This document shows, piece after piece, positions 11,414-21,661 of a stretch of 64,000 nucleotides of DNA. Made by a program: the position numbers and the translations under genes. Below the pieces are notes generated by a model that saw nothing but the letters and a program-made list of their open reading frames with translations, was not told where the DNA came from and made no database searches. Source of the DNA: Hoplostethus atlanticus (lineage: Eukaryota > Chordata > Actinopteri > Trachichthyiformes > Trachichthyidae); contig JAXDDX010000172.1 in the NCBI GenBank assembly GCA_034670405.1, positions 797,784-861,783 of the forward strand, in the 5' to 3' direction. The first letter of the stretch is position 1; the number at the start of each line of letters is the position of its first letter.

Positions 11414-11728
11414 GTGTATGACAGTGACAGTGGTGTTGCACGACCTGTGAGTTTCTACTCAAAAAAATGTAACTCTTTTCAGTTGAATTACTCTGTCATT
11501 GAGACGCTTGCTCTCATTTGGGCATTACAGCATTTTGACGTCTATGTTGACTCTGGTAATGTTCCTCTGGTGGTCTATACAGACCACAACCCAATAACCT
11601 TTTTGCATTCTTTGCAATGCCCAAACCATTTGATGCAATGGATTTTGTTTTTGCAGTCTTATTGTTTGTATATTAAAGGCTCTGAAAACAGTGTGGCAGA
11701 TGCCTTGTCAAGAGCACCTTGCTCTTAA
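11414..11728 (+). pseudogene. Gmr1-type element: RNase H and pol end
   Basis: The frame carries RPVSFYSKK, NYSVIETLALIWALQHF and VVYTDHNPITFL, the standard RNase H block following gypsy RTs, and ends in SVADALSRAPCS with a stop at 11728. In ordinary gypsy elements an integrase would follow; here the 3' LTR begins ten bases later. Confidence 0.88.
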
Positions 11729-12075
11729 ATTTTGTGCTAGGTGTTCCTGTGTCCTTTTTTGCTGGTTCTTTGTTTTGCATGATCCAGGTCAGGGCGGAGA
11801 GTCGTCATCTACTTCATGAGCCACACCTGGGCTTGGTGTGATTTCTGATATAAAGCTCACCACCTTCTTACAGTCTCCTCTCCCTCTCCCATCGCGGGTG
11901 CAGCTGTTGTTTTGTTTGCTGCAGACATTTCTCACACATGCATGCTTACATGACTGATTACTGACTTCCATGGTTTTTCCGTCTTTAGTAGTGTTTTGTA
12001 AATAAATGCTTTTTTTCATTTGTAAATTCGTCTGGTCTCCCATTTTTGTCGCAGCCTAAGAGCCGGGCTGTGACA

Positions 12076-12981
12076 CAGTTGATGCTGACTTTTTGCTCAC
12101 AGTCTCTCTGTATGCCCTTAATGGTTTCTTCACCACAAAGTTTTATGGCTAGGGGTTCTACAGCTACAGCAAATAATAGAGGCGATAACTGACAGCCTTG
12201 CCTGGTGCCATGATGCAGTGGGAAAGTGCAGTGTTGGTTTGAACTGCGGCTACAGGTGAATTATAATCTTAATCCAGGATATGAATTTGGTACCAAATCT
12301 TTTTAGAGTATTAAAAAAAGATAATCCCACTCCACCTTGTCAAATGCTTTTTCTGCATCAAGCGATATTAACACTTCTGGAACATCAGGTGGAGTGGGAC
12401 TATAGAGAATATTTTATTTCTATCTATCTATATATCTCTTTTTTTTTTTTTTTTAAGGATCAAGGTTATCACTGCCTGTCTCAGGTAATAAGCCAGAGTT
12501 AAAGGATTAATTAAAAACTAGTAATAAGATAGGAGCCAACTCAACAGTGAATTTTTTTTTTTAAAGAATTCACTCATAAATCCGTCCGGTCCTGGCGATT
12601 TTGCATTGCTTTAGCTGAATACTTCAGTTCTTCTATAGAGAGGGGGGCTTCTAATTTGTCTGCTGTTTCATTATCTATAGTAGGAGTGTTTATTCCATCA
12701 AAAAAGGCATCCAAAACTGATTATGTGATTCCTAAGTGTATAATTTAAAATAAAATTTACTGAAGCACTGATTAATCTCTGAAGAATCTGTAAATGTAGT
12801 TCCAGAGCCCTGTTTTATTTCAGGAATAGATTGGTTCGCAGTTCTTTGTCGTAGTTGGTGAGCAAGAACTTTCCCAGCTTTTTCACCATGTTCATAAGTT
12901 TTATACCTTGTCTTATTAAGATATTCGGTGTGTCTAGTTGATAACAAATTAAATTCCGTTTGACGAGTGAAGCGTTTTTTA
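12076..12981 (-). pseudogene. L1 ORF2: RT core and upstream linker
   Basis: Reading leftward, 12947-12732 gives a pre-RT helical segment (TEYLNKTRYKTYEHGEKAGK). 12400-12076 gives the RT fingers and palm with a degraded DAEKAFD-VEWDY region and the GCRQGCPLSPLLFA-type block. Stops and simple-sequence runs (near 12440 and 12550) interrupt it. The LTR element at 8531-12075 interrupts it just before the YADD motif. Confidence 0.7.
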
Positions 12982-14393
12982 GGATGCTTTCACACCTACC
13001 TTGTTTGGTCCGGACCTTCGGACTTTCCAGTTTGGTCCGAACCAAAATGGCAGGTGTGAAAGGTGCCTCGGACCATGGTCCGGACCACAGGACCAGAATT
13101 TGGTCTGACCAAAAGAGGTGGTCTCGGTCTGGGTCAAACTGAACCAAGGTTCGGTTCGTTTGCAGTGTGAAAACACTTTTTTGGATGGTTCGAACTTTCG
13201 GACCAATTACAGGAAGTTGAGGCAGGCTATCGTCGGTGATGATATAATTTTTGCATGACGAGGACGTTCATTTGGCGGATTCGAACTAGTCTTGAGTACT
13301 GCGCTTGAAGTTGGTGCTGCTGGTAGTAATGCCATAACAATAATACTATAGTCAGTCCCACCAGGATTTCGCGGAGTTTTTTTCTGATTATTGCGGCCCA
13401 AAATGATTGAATTTGCAGCGGCTTTTATCAAAAATTGAGATGCAATTTGCGATATTTTTCGTGTTATCTTGTGGTAAAACAGCAGGAATTGATGAAAATC
13501 CCGTGGCCGCCGGCTGAAAACTAGTTTTACTACACATGATCTCTGTCTAGTGCCTTTCTTTGTCTTTCATTCCTTTTTAATCCTAGTTTTCTTTACATTA
13601 TTTTTGTTTGTTTTTTCCCTTTAGGCTGCAATGCAGCATATCTACAATTTGCCATCACATCATTAGTTGACCCGTCACGTTCCCGTCCCGCTCTAATCTG
13701 TCAGCTCTGTCGGTGCTGCCAGTTTGACACAGAGAAAAGGAGAGAGATGTCCGGAGCTGAGAACGCACATCTAACTAGTCACCGGCCTGTTAGCAGCAAA
13801 TCAACTTGAACAGTTTATAAAATGATTAGGCTACACCGCGGCGCGGCCCGTCCAACCGGCCCAAAGACCCACCGGGATTTGTCCCGGTTGTCCCGATTAG
13901 CCACTCAGGCATTGTCCTATCAAAGGCCCGAACATGTAGGAGTATTAATGTGGAAGCATTGTGCCAATTTGACCGTTTTATGCGGGAATATTGCGGGGTA
14001 TTTTTTGGCAAAATGGAAGCTCTTGCAAGTATTCAGGCAATTAGTTGAATTTGCGTTAATTATTGCGATCGCAACATCCTGGAGGGACTGTATAGTGGCA
14101 ACGAAATTAATCTGTTCATTCATTTCATTCAAACGAAAAAGGCTATCCGCCGAATTGACAACACGCTGACGTCAGACGCATGCCCGTCTACAAACCAATC
14201 AATGTCAAGTATAGGGAGACGCAGCCCACGTAGGTGATGACGACAGAACGTAGGTATGTCATCCAAAGGTCTTTAGTGCGCTCGCAAAATTGCAATGTGA
14301 AACCAAAACTAACCGGATCAAATGTATACAATGTAACAAAAACATGAACCTTGGTTCGGACCTTGGTCAGGACTTTCAGGTGTGAAAACGCCC
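12982..14393. mobile_element. PIF/Harbinger-type element
   Basis: Inverted ends GGATGCTTTCACACCT and AGGTGTGAAAACGCCC are flanked by TTA at 12979-12981 and 14394-14396, the 3-bp duplication of PIF/Harbinger. Subterminal runs rich in GGTCCGGACC and GGTTCGG occur at both ends. No intact transposase is seen. It lies in the L1 remnant and holds a further insertion. Confidence 0.82.
13353..14090. mobile_element. Nested MITE-like element
   Basis: CAGTCCCACCAGGATTTCGC at the left matches the reverse complement of the right end (...GCAACATCCTGGAGGGACTG). TATAGT flanks both sides (13347-13352 and 14091-14096), a 6-bp duplication. Internal segments carry no transposase. It entered the Harbinger element after that had entered the L1. 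Confidence 0.7.
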
Positions 14394-14890
14394 TTAAACA
14401 GATCAGGTGAGGAGTGATGAGAACTCTCTATATGTAAGATGTCATTAGTTTCTTTAAGCGTTCAGTCTGCGTTTTTCTAAGGTAAGAACTGTAAAATATA
14501 ATTTGGCCTCTCAGATATGCCTTCAGAGATTCCCAAATTAGTGAGGATGATATTCCTGGAGTTTGGTTGTTCTTTATCATGTATCACAGTGAACATTGTT
14601 TACTCACCAGAGAGGATATAATCAGCATAAGTAAGAGTGGTTTAAGCTCACACCAGAGTTAAATCTTAGTTAGTCCTTTGGAGCTTCTTGCAGGATTTTA
14701 GCTTTCGCATACGCCATTGCATCTTCTGGGCTTTGAAACTGTCTCTCACGTCACCTGAGCATGATGATAAGCCGCGTTCCATTTCCGATATGTGTATGTT
14801 TGTTTTCATCGTCTCCACGTCGGAGCGAATTGCTGCAGTATTGTTCACTTCTATTTTGACTGCGTGTAGTTAAGATTTAACATCATCAAA
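14394..14890 (-). pseudogene. L1 segment with ORF1 middle
   Basis: At 14848-14666 the minus strand gives a coiled-coil-like stretch (VNNTAAIRSDVETMKTN) typical of an L1 ORF1 middle part. It continues the ORF1 start at 15501 once the insertion between them is removed. 14394-14660 belongs to the same L1 but shows no clear domain. Confidence 0.55.
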
Positions 14891-15311
14891 CCACAGAAGA
14901 TGATTAGTTTATTTGCATTCCAAACAACACATGCAAGGGGGGGAAGTGGCCGCCGAACACAACACACACACACGCAGGTAGGGTGTCCGAAATGAATGAG
15001 TCCTCTGCATTTTCCCATCCCTGCCGTCCTTCCTCCAGGGGCAGCCAGGGAGCAGTGGGCAGCCCCTCTTTTGTCTTTCGGCGCCCAATTCCAGGTGTAG
15101 GTCCTCGTCAGTGACAGGACAGGATGTTGCATGTTTTTAGATGGGGTTCTTTATAGGAGGAGACCCATGTGAGCACGGGGAGAACATGCAAACTCCACAC
15201 AGAAAGGCCCAGGAGACAACCCACCTGGGCACCCCAGAGTCAACAGCGCCCCAGGCGGGAATCGAACCCAGGACCTTCTTGCTGTGCAAGCACTGCGCCA
15301 CCGTGCCACAG
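14890..15311 (-). mobile_element. tRNA-derived SINE-like insertion
   Basis: The stretch GGGAATCGAACCCAGGACC and the following GCACTGCGCCACCGTGCC read on the reverse strand as tRNA box B and D-arm regions. The upstream block CACGGGGAGAACATGCAAAC is a very common fish repeat. It cuts the L1 ORF1 between a segment ending LRSELKT and one resuming LHAVKIEVN. Exact ends are uncertain. Confidence 0.6.
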
Positions 15312-15667
15312 TCTTTAGCTCTGACCTGAGCAGCGTTTTCAGTGAGGTGAGAATTTCGCTTTTCAGGTCTGTCATCTCCATATGGTCGTCTGGCTGGGGG
15401 GAGTCACTGTTATCGGTAGATGAAGCACTTGAACTCACGGCTTTAGGCCTAGCGGCAGCAGCTCCTCCAGTGAATTTGTACTTTAGCAAATTATTGGCCA
15501 TTGGCTTGACAATAACAAAACTAAACTAAAGAAAAGTAAAAATAAAAGATTTAGAGTGGTATTTTGTAGCCTTTTGTAGATGTAAAGCGCCTAAAAAACA
15601 CTAAACCAAGTTTCAGCAGAGCTTGTCAAAAACACACCTCACTCCATTGCCTGCTCGCTCTGCCCCA
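15312..15667 (-). pseudogene. L1 ORF1 start and 5' UTR
   Basis: ORF1 starts at 15501 on the minus strand. The first ~65 residues have the low-complexity Ala/Ser start and the MTDLKSEILTSLKTLLRSEL helix seen at the beginning of fish L1 ORF1 proteins, before the insertion. 15502-15667 is 5' UTR up to the target duplication. Confidence 0.65.
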
Positions 15668-15680
15668 AGTTGAGTTTCTT

Positions 15681-16042
15681 GATGTTTCTTTTTTTTTTTG
15701 TGATCAACTTTTTTATTTTTGTGATTTTGCTTATGTAACCGTTTTCATCCACATACACATATGACTTGAATAAGATCTGGGCCAGATTTCTACCTTAGGT
15801 TCGGCTCTAGAAGTGAATAAATTGCGGCTACTATTCAGGATGAAATACAAAAGCATTTATTTAAGTCCATCAATAAATTGTAAGCATTTAGATAGGAAAA
15901 CAATAAACCATTTCCCCAAAACTCAGTCAAAATATAGGTCACTGTTTATGTCTTTATGTCAGAGTCTCATGATGTAGGATACTAAAGCATGAAAAACCAA
16001 GGAACCACAACACAAATTATCACTTCATAAGAAACAAGCAAA
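15681..16042. other. Flank and probable 3' UTR of the Penelope fragment
   Basis: No gene is seen. The sequence just left of 16043 is likely untranslated 3' DNA of the retroelement whose endonuclease follows on the minus strand; its boundary is not visible. Confidence 0.35.
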
Positions 16043-16390
16043 TTAAATCTCTTCATTCATGCCATTGGGAATGAGGGTATCAAGGAAGTGTATGCAATAC
16101 GCCTCCCTTTGGAGAAGGATTCTGTCCCTATTACCACCTCTCCGTGGCATCTTCACTGTCTCAATGCCCATGTAATGTAGTTCACTCAAGCTGTGGTTAT
16201 GACTATTAAAGTGCCTAGCCAATGTTGATTTCTCATCATGATTACGAATACAACATTTATGTTCACAGATCCTGATTTTTAAATCTCGTTTTGTTTTCCC
16301 AACATAATACACATGGGCATTTTAAACCACATATTTAGTGTTACAAGTGATTCTGCCTCTCACCTTGATGTCAACACCAGACTTTGGATG
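16043..16390 (-). pseudogene. Penelope-like element: GIY-YIG endonuclease end
   Basis: The minus strand encodes a GIY-YIG nuclease module of the kind closing Penelope-like retroelements: YYVGKTKRDLKIRICEHK with the YVG core and catalytic Arg, then RHFNSHNHS, and RILLQREAYCIHFLDTL with the usual Glu. It ends in GMNEEI. Upstream residues on the same strand (to ~16390) show GNQFTHPKSGV in line with the linker before the nuclease, but a stop separates them. The RT part is absent, so this is a truncated 3' copy. Confidence 0.8.
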
Positions 16391-16563
16391 GGTGAATTGA
16401 TTACCCTTAATCATAGCTGTACTGTGTACCAATATGTACCTACACACTAGTTACTTGGTACTTACCATGTAAGTACACAAATATTAGGGAAATCCTAACT
16501 CTAGTATGCTAAAACATTTTCTTTTTTTGACATTCAAAATACATACCATTAATTTCATCAGGA

Positions 16564-16653
16564 GCATCTACCTCCAGTGCTGTATCAGCAGCAATGGTTT
16601 TCTCATCTTCATTCTCATCCTCATCATCATCCTCTGTGAAATCTGGACAAACA
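16564..16653 (-). other. Possible acidic exon
   Basis: The minus strand has a stop-free Asp/Glu-rich stretch (DFTEDDDEDENEDEK) following an acceptor-like CCAG and ending near a GTAGAT donor. No partner exon is recognised; it may belong to a lost transposon gene or simply be a GA-rich run. Confidence 0.25.
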
Positions 16654-17042
16654 ATGGAAAAGTACCATTTTTATTTTCAGTTTCAACACGACAAATTATA
16701 AACTCTCACATACTGTACTTCATCATGGCTGGATTCTGCTTATCAGGTGGTATTGGGTCAGATTACTATACAGTAGCTGCCTCACATTTCAAAAAATAAT
16801 TCTGTAAAACAAAATAAACAACTGGCAGTTTGTAACCTGGAAATGTAGTTTTATTTTACAGACATTTCCTTTATTTGCCAACAGACACCTTCTGTGAAAT
16901 CACATATACTTTCCATAAATTTAAGGACCCAACTTATTGTGAATTTAAAGTGTGTCTGTTATTAAATGGTAAATGCACTGACCCATTAATTTGTTATTTA
17001 TTTCACAGACATTTCCTTCAATTGAGAAAATAAGTTCTGGTA

Positions 17043-17428
17043 CACTATATGGCCAAAAGTATGTGGACACCTGACCATCACACCTAATATGAGCTTGTTG
17101 GACAACATCCCATTCCAAAACCATAGGCATTATTATGGAGGTGTTCAATGGGGTTGAGGTCAGGGCTCTGTGCAGGCCACTCGAGTTCCTCCACACCAAA
17201 CTCGTCAAACCATGTCTTTATGGACCTCGCTTTGTGCACAGGTGCACAGTCATGCTGGAACAGCAAAGGGCCTTCCCCAAACTGTTGCCACAAAGTTGGA
17301 AGCGACCAATTGGCTAAAATGTCTTTGTATCCTGTAGCATTAAGATTACCCTTTACTGGAACTAAGGGGCCTAGCCCAAACCCTGAATTTCCCGACCCCA
17401 CACTGTAAATCCTGTATAAATATGGCAT
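17043..17428 (-). mobile_element. Truncated Tc1-like transposon
   Basis: TA (17041-17042) is followed by the Tc1-like terminal sequence CACTATATGGCCAAAAGTAT. The minus strand encodes the end of a Tc1 transposase, including LLFQHDCAPVHKA with the second Asp and SPDLNPIEHL with the terminal catalytic residue. The N-terminal half, DNA-binding domain and far inverted repeat are missing. Confidence 0.85.
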
Positions 17429-17546
17429 ATAGATTGGTAACTGTTTTCTATTCGATTGTATTAAAACTACGGTAAACCATCATTATGTTAATGGAAAAAA
17501 CCATAAAATGAAGTAGGCTATTTGGTGTTAAAATGGTTTTGATGTA

Positions 17547-19181
17547 CAGTTGTGTTCAAAATAATAGCAGTCCAACATCACTAACCAGATCAATCACTGT
17601 TTTTGGTAGAAATTATATTTCTACATGGCAAATAATTTACTAGTAGGTGTAGTAGAGTAATAGAAAACCAACAGACCCAACAGTCATGACATGCATGCTG
17701 CTGATTCTGTGTAATTGAATCATTAATTGAAAGGGGCGTGTTCAAAATAATAGCAGTGTGGAGTTCAATTACTGAGGTCATTCATTCTGTGAAAAAACAG
17801 GTGTCAAACAGGTGGCCCTTATTTAAGGACGAAGGCAGCAAATGTTGTACATGCTGGTTATAGTGCATTTCTCTCTGAAAATCTGAGTAAAATGGGTCGT
17901 TCCAGACATTGTTCAGAAGAACAGCGTACTTTGATTAAAAAGTTGATTGGAGAGGGGAAAACATATAAAGAAGTGCAGAAAATGATAGGCTGCTCAGCTA
18001 AAATGATCTCAAATGCTTTAAAATGGCAACCAAAACCAGAAAGACGTGGAAGAAAACGGAAAACTACCATTCGAATGGATCGAAGAATAGCCAAAATGGC
18101 AAAGACTCAGCCAATGATCAGCTCCAGGGTGATCAAAGAAGGTCTAAAGTTACCTGTGAGTACTGTAACAATTAGAAGACGCCTATGTGAAGCCAATCTA
18201 TCGGCAAGAAGCCCCCGCAAAGTCCCATTGTTGAAAAAACGACATGTGCTGAAGAGGTTACAATTTGCCAAAGAACACATTGACTGGCCTAAAGAGAAAT
18301 GGCGCAACATTTTGTGGACTGATGAAAGCAAGATTGTTCTTTTTGGGTCTAGGGGCCGCAGACAGTTTGTCAGACGACCCCCAAACACTGAATTCAAGCC
18401 ACAGTACACTGTGAAGACAGTGAAGCATGGTGGCGCAAGCATCATGATATGGGGATGTTTCTCATACTATGGTGTCGGGCCTATTTATCGCATACCAGGG
18501 ATCATGGATCAGTTTGAATACATCAAAATACTTGAAGAGGTCATGTTGCCTTATGCCGAAGAGGAAATGCCCTTGAAATAGGTGTTTCAACAAGACAACG
18601 ACCCCAAACACACCAGTAAGCGAGCAGCATCTTGGTTCCAGACCAACAAGATTAACGTTATGGAGTGGCCAGCCCAATCCCCGGACCTTAATCCAATAGA
18701 AAACTTGTGGGGTGACATCAAATATGCTGTTTCTGAGGCAAAACCAAGAAATGCAGAGGAATTGTGGAATGTAGTCCAATCGTCCTGGGCTGGAATACCT
18801 GTTCACAGGTGCCAGACGTTGGTCGACTCCATGCAACACAGATGTCAAGCAGTTCTCAGAAACAGTGGTTATACAACTAAATATTAGTTCAGTGATTCAC
18901 AGGAAAGCTAAATCTTCAAGCATTTTTCAGTTTATACAGTAAATGTTTGAGTTTGTAAAGAAAAAAAATGCAGACACTGCTATTTTTTTGAACAGCCTAA
19001 TATTCCTTTTTCTTCACTTTCTGTAAAGTAATAACAAATTTGATAAATGTTTCTTCATGTTTTGATTTGGAATAGAATGTGCAGTGTTCCCAATGCATTT
19101 GTGTGTATGGAAAGCTATTATAAGGATTTTGAGCTTTACTCACTTTTTTTAAACACACTGCTATTATTTTGAACACAACTG
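17547..19181 (+). mobile_element. Nearly complete Tc1-like transposon
   Basis: Both ends carry CAGTTGTGTTCAAAATAATA in inverted orientation with TA on each side. A second copy of the core (GTTCAAAATAATAGCAGT) lies near 17740, and a degraded one near 18974, giving an inverted/direct repeat arrangement like that of Sleeping Beauty-type elements. The transposase occupies the centre. Confidence 0.93.
17892..18887 (+). pseudogene. Tc1 transposase with one in-frame stop
   Basis: One frame runs 17892-18887 (331 codons plus terminator) and is interrupted only by TAG at 18579-18581. N-terminal helix-turn-helix domains (residues ~1-110) include [19 protein letters not shown] and a GRKRKTT linker resembling a nuclear localisation signal. 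Catalytic DDE residues are seen in WTDESKI, QQDNDPKHTS and SPDLNPIENLWGD. The stop replaces a residue just before VFQQDND, where related proteins commonly have Trp, so a single G-to-A change explains it. The rest of the frame is open, suggesting recent loss of function. Confidence 0.92.
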
Positions 19182-19324
19182 TATATCTTGATTTTTTGTT
19201 TGATTTGAGGATGTGCAATGCAAACACTGATGTAATATAACTGACATCAAAGATCTGCTCCCCGAGTAGATGCAGAACCCTGGGCTCAGTATGCAACCTA
19301 TTACCAACCTATTTTCACATAACT

Positions 19325-19560
19325 GTGGTGGAATGTAATCTAAGTACATTTATTCAAATACTGTACTTTTATGAGTACTTTTAAAGTACAATTATGAGGT
19401 ACTTGTACTTTACTTGAGTATTTCCATTGTATGCTACTTTATACTTCTACTCCACTACATCTCAGAGGGAAATATTGTACTTTTTACTCCACTACATTTG
19501 TCTGACAGCTTTAGTTACTAGTTACTTTACAGATTACCATTTTCATCCCCTTCCTGTCCA
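19325..19560. repeat. Dispersed fish repeat rich in GTACTTT
   Basis: This segment is built from variants of AGTACTTTTA, TACTTGAGTATTT and TACTCCACTACAT, resembling a family of short interspersed repeats common in teleosts. No inverted ends or target duplications were found. 19560-20314 beyond it shows nothing further. Confidence 0.45.
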
Positions 19561-20320
19561 GTGAAAACCATGTATCTCCAAATGTGATTTTGAATGCAAT
19601 GTTTGTGATAAACTGAAGGACGAAGTGTTCCTTTATCGTTTGAGAAAATTATCCTACTTGTTAAGCTAAATAAACTATTTAAAACCCTCTTGGATTCGTT
19701 GGAAAATGCATCGTCACAAAGCTGAAAACAGGCTGTTTTTCTGGGCTCATGAAAAGTTGACTTTTTAGAGATACGTGGTTTTCACAGACCTTAAACATCT
19801 ACAGCAGTAAAATGCAACATACACATTAATGCAGCATTAATATTAATCCAAAAACATCATATATAAAAATAAAAATTGACTTGACTTGTCTCCCAAAAAA
19901 CAAACCGTAACTGACCTTATGTCAGTATCACCATTCCATTAACCATGTTGTTTATGATTAAATCTTCAAACTTTAAATTAATAAATTCAATCAGTGCCCA
20001 CACATCCTGTGCTGCTTTCATGCTAATTTACATATTGCCCGTCCAACATACCAGAACTTAATTTCTCTATAGCAAACAAGGAAGAAAAAAAAAAGGTTCT
20101 TCTTTGCGGCTGTTCGGATGTTTGCAGCCAGTTTAGAAACGCTACCGTCATGTACTTACTCGAGTGCAAAACCAGTCTATAGGTTAATTGTTATGACACT
20201 ACAAAATTCAAATAGGAATTACAGAAATTGTCAAAAAAAAAGGTCTGTAAACTATTACCCATGAAGATACTGAAAAAAAAAAAAAGATTTCTTTAAGTGA
20301 ATACTATAACAGCTGTTGAG

Positions 20321-20964
20321 TATGGGATCAGATAACTCTCATAAGTCACAAATGAATGCAACACGATTCACAAATATATTTTGCGATTTATATATAAATG
20401 TCTCTGTTCACAAATATATTTTTCAATGCACACACAAATGTTTATCGTTTCATATAAATGTAAAAACAATATATATATAAATGACAGAAGGTTCACAAAT
20501 AAATTAGTGTTCACAAATGTCTTTCTGATGCACACACAAATACGTCTCGTTTTATATAAATGTAAAACAAATCCACAAATATACTTAGTTAAAAACAGCT
20601 GCAGTGTTCATCTAAAACATATTTAAATGTTGTTACATTTATATACAGATTGTCGAATGTGCGTTTAGAAACCTCCACACGAGTTGTGAACCTCGTTACA
20701 TTTGTGTGTGGGTTTTTGAGAGTTACCTGACGTGGTTAGATTCACAAATGCATTTTTTCTAAAGGGCCTTTCTCTGTAGCCTATCAGACGTCTCTTTCAA
20801 GTTCAGCCAATCACACCAGCGTGTGATTTCAATGCTGCGTTCAACGTCCCTAATCCCGACGAGTTTGGCGTCCGATAGCAGTACTCCAAGTGTAATTAAA
20901 CATAACACGTTTAGCCAATAATCCCCTTGTCGTTCGTGATTGAATACATTTGAATTATGATCGT
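20321..20964 (+). repeat. Left terminal inverted repeat
   Basis: The outer 300 bp are made of irregular subrepeats centred on TTCACAAATA and TATATAAATG, alternating with CACACACAAAT. The inner part holds CAGACGTCTCTTTCAAGTTC. It matches the right repeat with scattered substitutions and small indels. Confidence 0.9.
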
Positions 20965-21661
20965 CTGATTTTGCTAACAATGTGTTATTTACACAGCTAG
21001 AAAAGTTAGCTAGGTAATATTTGAACCATAGATAGCAATGAGACTCGGGCCAGCGCCCACTTCACTGACGGCACAATCGGCTGAGTGTCAGATTCGGCTA
21101 CTGTCAGCTGAGCCAGATACAGTGGAGGGCTTGGGTGAATACTGGTTTATTGTCACGGAAAGAGTCTGGCCCGACTGTAGCTTGCCGGATATGGCCCAGA
21201 TCATGATGTCTGAATTTGGACCAACTCTGGTCAATATTCGGCAGATGACTATATTTCATTGCCTAGCAACACTATGAAACATATCTGGTTGAGTAGAGGG
21301 CTCGAGCTTCAGTTTTCACTTGGCGTTTTGACTCTGCTGCTGCAATCCTTCAGCCTACGAAATGTTGTATTTTTTTATTAGTAATTCCAGGTGAGTAACG
21401 TCACCATCATAGGTTTGTGTAGTTTAACTAACAAAATTGCCATTTATGCTGTGATTTTACTGTTGTTGCACTCAAATCTTTTAAAAATAAATCTGGTAGA
21501 AGCGACCGCTAACGTTACAGCTAAGATAAACTAACATTAGCACGCTAGCGCGACTAGCTAACGGGTGTCAGTTAATCTGATATTTACACTCTTAAAGATT
21601 AACTAAGTCTAACGTGACTTTAGTTTGAGTCCTTTGCATCCACTTTTTGAGAGAATATGTA
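20965..21661. other. Interior of the long-TIR element, left part
   Basis: An open frame at 21038-21277 (79 codons) has no recognisable motif. No gene can be supported. Confidence 0.3.

Larger units (their letters stand above)
8531..12075 (+). mobile_element. Gmr1-type LTR retrotransposon (integrase before RT)
   Basis: The LTRs are 8531-8771 (missing about 100 bp) and 11738-12075; both end GGGCTGTGACA. Two bases after the 5' LTR comes TGGGGGCTCGTCC (8774-8786), a tRNA-Pro-type primer site. Internal domains read in the order protease-like region, integrase, RT, RNase H, with RNase H stopping 10 bp before the 3' LTR. That order is the hallmark of the Gmr1 group of Ty3/gypsy elements in fish and other deuterostomes. 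All domains are interrupted, and gag is not found. No clear target duplication is visible. Confidence 0.85.
3459..15667 (-). mobile_element. L1-type LINE split by nested insertions
   Basis: The element is delimited by an exact 13-bp duplication AGTTGAGTTTCTT at 3446-3458 and 15668-15680. A T-run just inside the left copy is the poly(A) tail of a minus-strand element. L1 protein pieces lie in the right order: ORF1 start near 15501, ORF1 middle near 14850, a pre-RT segment 12730-12950, RT core 12080-12400, post-RT 8283-8420, and the C-terminal region 5815-4509. Five insertions interrupt it (3573-4353, 5875-8282, 8531-12075, 12982-14393, about 14890-15311). The endonuclease part of ORF2 is not found, so it is also internally deleted. 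All pieces carry stops; it is inactive. Confidence 0.88.
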
